Source: Chlorobium sp. (GTDB lineage Bacteria; Bacteroidota; Chlorobiia; Chlorobiales; Chlorobiaceae). From it: DNA of 23,980 nucleotides. The first letter of the stretch is position 1. Every line of letters begins with the position of its first letter. The notes beneath the pieces are model-generated. The model saw only the letters and a program-made list of their open reading frames with translations. It had not been told where the DNA came from and did not search any database. The stretch covers positions 1-23,980 of the forward strand of contig JANQGE010000082.1 of the NCBI GenBank assembly GCA_028277485.1. Reading direction: 5' to 3'. Both the position numbers and the translations under genes were made by a program. Shown piece by piece: positions 21,167 to 23,980 of the stretch.

Positions 21167-21686
21167 CACATCTCTTAGCCAGAAAACAAACTATTTAAAT
21201 GCCGCATATCTCGCTGATTTTAATGCTTGGAATGCCCTAGGATATGCTAATAAAACAGAAGAAATACCCTCTTATGATTTCATACTAAGACTTCAACCTG
21301 ATAGCCAGTCTATCACGACAACATCAGACTTTAGAGAATTTGTCGAACTAGCCATTTCCAAAAGAACAGAACTCTTAGAAAGAGTTGTAAAGAATTTGTG
21401 GCGTAATCATAAATACCAAGAAGAATACGAATCATATTTATTGGACGAATATGATGAGGAAGAGTTTATGGAAATCGCCAAAAAATTCGCGACACGCTAT
21501 GAACAAGAGCCTGAGAAGTCGATACTAATACAAGAAATCCAGACTGTATTAAATATCATCGATGAAGAACTTACATCCTCAGACATCTCATTCCTGATAA
21601 ATTACAAGCCACAGATTATTGAGAGATTATTTCATGAAACCAGCACTTCTCTTCCTGAATCAGATAAGTCATCAGATTCACTATAA
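21150..21686 (+). CDS. Accessory protein of unknown function (178 residues), partner of the upstream gene
   Basis: A mostly helical, acidic protein that opens MNKTCSTSLSQKTNYLNAAYL and continues with LADFNAWNALGYANKTEEIPSYDF, then long charged helices rich in Glu/Asp/Tyr (YQEEYESYLLDEYDEEEFME). There is no membrane segment or catalytic motif that I can name. An AAGAGG about eight bases before the ATG, within the upstream gene, serves as ribosome binding site, so translation is coupled. The composition is AT-rich like its neighbours. A role in lysogenic conversion, immunity or defence is suggested only by position between repressor and integrase. Confidence 0.62.
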   Translation: MNKTCSTSLSQKTNYLNAAYLADFNAWNALGYANKTEEIPSYDFILRLQPDSQSITTTSDFREFVELAISKRTELLERVVKNLWRNHKYQEEYESYLLDEYDEEEFMEIAKKFATRYEQEPEKSILIQEIQTVLNIIDEELTSSDISFLINYKPQIIERLFHETSTSLPESDKSSDSL

Positions 21687-21705
21687 TTAAGACGGCACAA
21701 ACGCA

Positions 21706-22119
21706 GTGATTTTAACAGAAGCCCCTGGATCAATCGAAGGTGAAAAAATATTTGTTATCGGCAAAAACATCAAAACTCCAAAAGCCCCAAAACAAATTAC
21801 AGATAAATTATACCTTTTTGTTGTTGATATAAAGGGTGGCGGAAATGGTGAAATCGAAGAAGAGTTTAACCCAAAAACATATAAATTCCATCCAGATTCA
21901 CACCTTAACAAAGGGGACAAAGTAGAAGGCAAACAATTATATGGTTACTGCAAGAAACCAAAGAAACTATCTGTAGGAGGAAAAGCTCGAACTGCAAAGC
22001 ATAAAAATCAGCACACAACAATGAATGATTGTTGCTTTTTGCAAATAACTTCAGGTTGGAAGGGTGATGCTATAACGAAACACCCTAAGAACATGTATTT
22101 TCCAAACCTTGTAGTCTGA
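21706..22119 (+). CDS. Accessory ORF of unknown function, possibly 5'-truncated
   Basis: The open frame starts at GTG 21706-21708, only six codons after an in-frame TAA at 21688, and has no Shine-Dalgarno. The 137-residue product begins directly in a strand-like region (ILTEAPGSIEGEKIFVIGKN), continues with LYLFVVDIKGGGNGEIEEEF, and becomes Lys-rich with a Cys pair (NDCCFLQITSGWKGD). The reading frame is clean and AT-rich like the two genes before it. The abrupt start suggests either a GTG-initiated third gene of the same operon or a gene that lost its 5' end. No family recognised. Confidence 0.45.
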   Translation: MILTEAPGSIEGEKIFVIGKNIKTPKAPKQITDKLYLFVVDIKGGGNGEIEEEFNPKTYKFHPDSHLNKGDKVEGKQLYGYCKKPKKLSVGGKARTAKHKNQHTTMNDCCFLQITSGWKGDAITKHPKNMYFPNLVV

Positions 22120-22332
22120 TTCCCCCCTTCCAACCTCCCGCAAAAACAAAATGTGCCGCCCGGCAGTATAAATCCTGTAGTATTCTTGAGTTTCAAGCAA
22201 AAACACAGTATATTTTTCAGAATACTCCGGAAAATCTGTAGTGCAGATGAATAATAAATAATGTTTGCAGGCGCGTTACACACGCCCGCAACTGCCGAGT
22301 TGAGTAAACTCAATACCAAGGGAGGATGATCC
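22120..22332. other. Intergenic stretch with hairpins and the 5' edge of the cassette
   Basis: No gene is seen here. Two hairpins are visible: ATCTG-TAGTG-CAGAT near 22238-22252, and GCAGGCG...CGCCCGC at 22267-22289 with one mismatch. A GTTGAGT at 22299-22305 fits the GTTRRRY integron core and is the proposed left edge of the SLOG gene cassette. The overlapping TTGAGT-AA-ACTCAA dyad (22300-22313) and GGGAGG before the ATG complete the leader. Confidence 0.5.
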
Positions 22333-23310
22333 ATGAGATCAATATTGGTTGTAGGAAGTTGCAGCAACACAAGCGATGATCAGTTTGTCAAGCTAGCGGA
22401 GAACCTTGGTCGTGCAGTTGTCTCTGTTGGTTATAGACTCGTCACTGGAGGTTCAAACGCAGAAGACAATGTCGACTTACATGCCGCGCGCGGCGCGGCC
22501 GCTGAGTGTGACGAGCGAAGTATTGATCTTGAAGAACACGTACTGTCCATTGCAAGAGAAGAAATGGAAGTGCATGGAATCGGAAGAATTCGGAACGCGC
22601 TAGGTAATGGGCCGATAGCGAAACGTTATTCGCTTGTTCATGAAGCAAGTGCAGTTATTGTGCTCGGTGGGTCGGAGGCTACAGAGGACTACATCTACTT
22701 ATGCGAGAAGGGAAATCGACCGGTCGTACCGATTCCGATGCTCGAAGGTGCATCGAGACGTCTTTACGAACGTTATTCGGAGAATCTTCCACTTACCATC
22801 CCAGAATTTGTTAACTTTGAGGATTTCAACAACGTAAACCGCCGACTTGATAACGAAAAGAGTCTTAAGAAAGCCGCTGAGGACGCAGTATCACTAGCCA
22901 GAAAGTGTTTTTCGGGAACCAACGTTATTTTTGTTGCAACTCCCTTTGAAACCAAGTTCAACAACGTGCTAGGTGCAATAAAGACAGCTGCCAATAACTC
23001 AGAAACGGACTACTTTGTCCTCAGAATTGACGAGACTAAGGGTACTTCCAGAATTGATGACGAGATAGAAAAACAGATTCAAAATGCTAGCGTTGTGGTT
23101 GCCGATCTAACTGGACTCAATCCAAACGTGTTCTACGAATTTGGGTTTGCAAGAGCGTCGAACGTTATGGCGATATCCATTGCAGAAAAAAAGACGGAGC
23201 TACCCTTCAATATACAATCTCTAAGAACCATATTTTATGATCCTAACGACCTGCAAAAGTTAACTGACGAAATAGTGCGTTTTCTCCCTGACAGCAGCAC
23301 CACGACCTGA
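22333..23310 (+). CDS. SLOG plus nucleoside-deoxyribosyltransferase/TIR-like protein, candidate defence effector
   Basis: This 325-residue protein has two Rossmann-type domains. Residues about 3-140 are SLOG/lysine-decarboxylase-like (SILVVGSCSN, YRLVTGGSNAED, and ASAVIVLGGSEATEDY, the counterpart of the GGxGTxxE loop). Residues about 196-318 resemble nucleoside 2-deoxyribosyltransferases and the related TIR-like domains (VIFVATPFE, ASVVVADLTGLNPNVFYEFG with Asp258 and the catalytic-type Glu269, then a final IFYDPNDLQKLTDEI). SLOG domains bind nucleotide-derived ligands in anti-phage systems such as Thoeris, and partner domains cleave nucleotides. A sense-and-cleave defence role is inferred. 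GGGAGG lies eight bases before the ATG. It appears to sit in an integron-type cassette. Confidence 0.78.
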   Translation: MRSILVVGSCSNTSDDQFVKLAENLGRAVVSVGYRLVTGGSNAEDNVDLHAARGAAAECDERSIDLEEHVLSIAREEMEVHGIGRIRNALGNGPIAKRYSLVHEASAVIVLGGSEATEDYIYLCEKGNRPVVPIPMLEGASRRLYERYSENLPLTIPEFVNFEDFNNVNRRLDNEKSLKKAAEDAVSLARKCFSGTNVIFVATPFETKFNNVLGAIKTAANNSETDYFVLRIDETKGTSRIDDEIEKQIQNASVVVADLTGLNPNVFYEFGFARASNVMAISIAEKKTELPFNIQSLRTIFYDPNDLQKLTDEIVRFLPDSSTTT

Positions 23311-23346
23311 GTATCAATTTCAATATAGACGGCAGTAATATTAGCC

Positions 23347-23426
23347 ATCTAACAACAGCTTGCACGCGGAACGAGGCTTGGCGAAGCCAAACGAGTGCCG
23401 CGTGCCGGTGAAGCTGGGCGTCAGCA
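23347..23426 (+). repeat. attC-like integron recombination site (long imperfect hairpin)
   Basis: ATCTAAC at 23347-23353 fits the RYYYAAC core. A palindrome follows: CAGCTT (23356-23361) pairs with AAGCTG (23411-23416), GCACGCGG (23362-23369) with CCGCGTGC (23398-23405), and the tip TTGGC-GAA-GCCAA (23378-23390) closes it. The right arm CCGGTGAAGCTGGGCGT matches the usual attC right half, but the final core reads GTCAGCA instead of GTTRRRY. The site lies 36 bases after the stop codon, as in cassettes. The altered core may mark a junction with non-integron DNA or a mutation. Confidence 0.65.
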
Positions 23427-23529
23427 AGCAAAAACTTTAACAACCTTTTTCCCTTCAAACAGCCAGAAATACAAAACCCCGGCCCACAACCCCGGACATA
23501 ATCCAATCCCCCCTTTCCAACTACCCACA

Positions 23530-23980
23530 TTACCTCAACCCATCCAGATAATCCGCCCATTCCTGCATCATGCGCGTGCGCTCGTCGAGGTGCTTGGTGC
23601 GGTTGTACGCCCCACCAAGCCGGTCTGGAACACGGTGGCCGAGCTGGGCCTCGATCGCGTCCGGACTGAATCCCAGCGTTTCATGCAGCATGGTCCGGGC
23701 GGTCGCGCGGAACCCGTGAGCGGTCACCGTGTCGGAATCCCAGCCGATTGTTCGTAACGCCTGGTTGACCGTATTCTCCGACATCACCCTCGATGCCGCC
23801 CGGCCGGGGAAAACGTACTGACTACTGCCGGTGAACGGCCGGAGCTCCTGCAGAACTTCGATGGCCTGCCTTGCCAGCGGCACCGTGTGAACCTGTCCCT
23901 TGCGCTGCTCCTTTTCCCTGAGCGTAAACTTCATGTCCTCGACAGGCAACTGCCAGACCTGACCCTCCAGGTCGATATCT
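23530..23980 (-). CDS. P4-type tyrosine integrase, C-terminal part (start beyond the right edge)
   Basis: The frame is open to the right edge, and its upstream codons (DIDLEGQVWQLPVEDMKF) belong to the protein, so the gene is cut by the window rather than starting near 23949. The visible 149 residues are the catalytic C-terminus of a P4/CP4-57-like integrase: HTVPL with the second catalytic region, HGFRATART (His and Arg), LGHR, and the nucleophile Tyr in GAYNRT, ending with a WADYLDGLR helix. It inserts the phage into, and with an AlpA-like factor excises it from, the host chromosome, usually at a tRNA or tmRNA gene. The attachment site is not visible here. Confidence 0.93.
   Translation of the reverse strand, partial: DIDLEGQVWQLPVEDMKFTLREKEQRKGQVHTVPLARQAIEVLQELRPFTGSSQYVFPGRAASRVMSENTVNQALRTIGWDSDTVTAHGFRATARTMLHETLGFSPDAIEAQLGHRVPDRLGGAYNRTKHLDERTRMMQEWADYLDGLR

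Noticed and set aside
22267..22289. A second attC site upstream of the SLOG gene
   Set aside because: The hairpin is short (seven pairs with one mismatch) and I found no RYYYAAC core at a suitable distance before it, so there is no support for a complete site.
23460..23526. Rho-independent terminator between the cassette and the integrase
   Set aside because: The CCCCGG motifs form a direct rather than a clear inverted repeat, and no adjacent T run fits either transcription direction.

Overview
The window is most of a temperate phage (prophage) genome. It runs from a contractile-tail gene cut by the left edge to a P4-type tyrosine integrase cut by the right edge. Almost every phage gene between 1 and 19866 is on the minus strand, in long runs with TGATG, ATGA or TAATG start/stop overlaps. 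The host looks like a mid-GC Gram-negative bacterium. The BT4734/VirE-type primase-helicase is a family frequent in Bacteroidota and Chlorobiota as well as in proteobacterial phages, so the host phylum cannot be fixed from the sequence.

Layout, read in the direction of leftward transcription. (1) 19866-19935: a divergent control region with phased repeats and a good leftward sigma70-type promoter. A LexA/CI-like S24 repressor is transcribed rightward from it. (2) 19866-17782: small early genes (an AlpA-like regulator, several unknowns), a degenerate tRNA-like element and a Gp157-family protein. (3) 17770-10364: the replication and recombination block. It holds a DnaQ-like exonuclease, a Sak4-like RecA-fold ATPase, a small ORF, a BT4734-PriCT-VirE primase-helicase, a repeat-rich noncoding stretch (13389-13861, candidate origin), an SF2 helicase, a DNA methyltransferase, a VRR-NUC nuclease and SSB. 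(4) 10319-9861: a Mor-like activator just before the late genes. (5) 9837-2819: a lambda-like head and connector module (terminase small and large subunits, gpW-like, portal, ClpP-fold protease, capsid, small basic protein, gpFII-like, gpZ-like). (6) 2819-1: a Mu/P2-like contractile tail module (tail terminator, DUF2635-like, sheath, tube, start of the next gene). Together these describe a myovirus with a lambda-type head on a Mu/P2-type tail.

Between the repressor and the integrase (20724-23529) lies an accessory region on the plus strand. It has three AT-rich genes of unknown function and then a 325-residue protein joining an N-terminal SLOG-like Rossmann domain to a C-terminal nucleoside-deoxyribosyltransferase/TIR-like domain. 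This architecture fits nucleotide-signal or NAD-type anti-phage defence. The gene starts 28 bases after a GTTRRRY core and is followed by a long imperfect hairpin that begins with RYYYAAC and ends in a CCGGTGAAGC...GGGCGT segment. That is the form of an integron attC site, so the gene looks like a mobile integron cassette lodged in a prophage accessory locus. It is the most interesting signal in the window.

No rRNA gene, CRISPR array or insertion sequence was seen. Lysis genes, tail fibres, the tape measure and the prophage attachment ends lie outside the window.
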